This document shows positions 63,206-64,000 of a stretch of 64,000 nucleotides of DNA, one piece after another. The notes below the pieces were generated by a model. It saw nothing but the letters and a program-made list of their open reading frames with translations, was not told where the DNA came from and did not search any database. This stretch comes from Anoplolepis gracilipes (lineage: Eukaryota > Arthropoda > Insecta > Hymenoptera > Formicidae): positions 13,822,501 through 13,886,500 of the forward strand of contig NC_132971.1 of the NCBI RefSeq assembly GCF_047496725.1, written 5' to 3'. The number at the start of each line of letters is the position of its first letter. Positions within the stretch are counted from its first letter, which is position 1. Made by a program: the position numbers and the translations under genes.

Positions 63206-63752
63206 AAGGAAAGGTATGGAAGTGTTCTTCTGATTTTAATGCGCTTTGAATATGTTATAGTCTAGATCAAAATAAGAAGCACGTATTTTTTTATATATGC
63301 TTTTTCGATCGTTAAGGGGGTGAAACACCCTTTTGAGAAAAATCGGTTTTTATATTTCTGAGTAAATACCGTCGAAACGGTAAGAGATATAAAAAAAAAG
63401 TTTCCAATAAAAGTTTTATGGTTTTTAATGTACTTTAAAACTGCATAATTAGATTTTTCAAAAATGTCATATTTTTCGAAATCCCCCCCTTCCCTCTTCA
63501 ATTTTTGAAAAATCTGATTATGTAGTTTAAAGTACATTAAAAACTATAAAATTTTTATTCGTAACTTTTTTTTTTATATCTCTTACCGTTTATTTGCTCA
63601 GAAATATAAAAATCGATTTTTCTCAAGAGCGTTTTACCCCCTGAAGGCCGAAAAAGTACGTATAAAAAAATACGTGTCTCCTATTTTGATCTAGATTACA
63701 ACATATTCAAAGCGCATTAAAATCGGAGGCGGACACATCCATACCTTTCCTT
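63206..63752. mobile_element. 547-bp long foldback element (near-perfect inverted repeat)
   Basis: Ends in AAGGAAAGGTATGGA and TCCATACCTTTCCTT, exact inverses. The two ~265-bp arms mirror each other almost throughout (for example TTTTAATGCGCTTTGAATAT, GATCAAAATA, TATTTCTGAG, TTTAATGTACTTTAAA), centred at about 63479. The few mismatches suggest a fairly recent insertion or gene conversion between arms. It has no transposase, so it is non-autonomous; the superfamily is undetermined because no clear target-site duplication is seen. Confidence 0.8.
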
Positions 63753-64000
63753 ATGAGTAAGACTTTAATTTATATAGGTATTTATAAAACAACAAATTTA
63801 ACATATTAAAATAACAAAAAAAGTGCTATACAAGATAATCTTCATTTACATTTAGTAAATAATAATACGTTCGTGGTAATAGGAAAAAATGGTTATGTCT
63901 TTGAAGTTGCTCAAAATTCCAGATGCGCGACTGGTGCATCTAAAATGCACTCGCCCGGATTGAAACATCCTGGCCCGTCCGCGTAGTAGATTTACACGGT
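63753..64000. other. AT-rich flank then short GC-rich end
   Basis: AT-rich to about 63890, then a GC-richer stretch with a perfect small hairpin GTGCAT-CTAAA-ATGCAC at 63934-63950. Nothing gene-like within the window edge. Confidence 0.4.

Noticed and set aside
1..64000. tRNA, rRNA, CRISPR array, bacterial operon or viral gene
   Set aside because: I looked for B-box-like GGTTCGAATCC words, regular spacer arrays, ribosome-binding sites and long polyprotein frames and saw none that held up.

Overview
The window looks like non-coding DNA from an insect nuclear genome, probably a hymenopteran and possibly an ant. That is an inference from texture, since no gene family was recognised that would fix the taxon. 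The signs are: no dense gene array or bacterial ribosome-binding sites; AT-rich tracts alternating every 0.3-1.5 kb with CpG-rich islands; many pure microsatellites (GA/CT, TA, TG, poly-T, CCACG); and decayed inverted-repeat elements. Almost all open frames are short. In the GC-rich islands they are open in several overlapping frames on both strands at once, which reflects base composition and not coding.

Layout. 1-26.4 kb: islands and AT tracts with no supportable gene; it holds microsatellites, a 16-bp perfect hairpin (11.9 kb), an old inverted-repeat element (16.6-17.0 kb) and a CAGGGTG-type repeat fragment (20.2 kb). 26.5-28.7 kb: a CpG-rich, GGT/GTG-rich block followed by a stretch that reads like a plus-strand 5' exon. 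That stretch has several short upstream ORFs and a late ATG, and ends at a consensus donor (GTG|GTGAGT at 28703/28704). 28.7-64 kb: no convincing coding exon, so it could be one very long first intron of that gene. At 46100/46101 lies a textbook-looking fused acceptor/donor (pyrimidine tract, TTGATTGCAG|GTAAGC). This is the form of a recursive (ratchet) splice site, which is known from very long insect introns, and it fits the long-intron reading.

Between 32.97 and 41.87 kb I found four clear and two weaker copies of a degenerate ~55-bp element. It is unnamed as far as I can tell. Its core aligns as TT(G/A)YGC..., a TGCAAAT/ATGCAA block, GAAAG/GAAACG and GGGCCTTTRATAYC. Two copies lie in one orientation and the rest in the other. 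This family and the ratchet site are the most interesting things in the window.

58-64 kb carries a degenerate 122-124-bp tandem duplication, a perfect 13-bp-stem hairpin, a 139-bp MITE-like foldback next to an exon-like minus-strand ORF, and a nearly full-length 547-bp foldback element (63206-63752). No rRNA, tRNA, CRISPR, viral gene or complete protein-coding gene could be supported.
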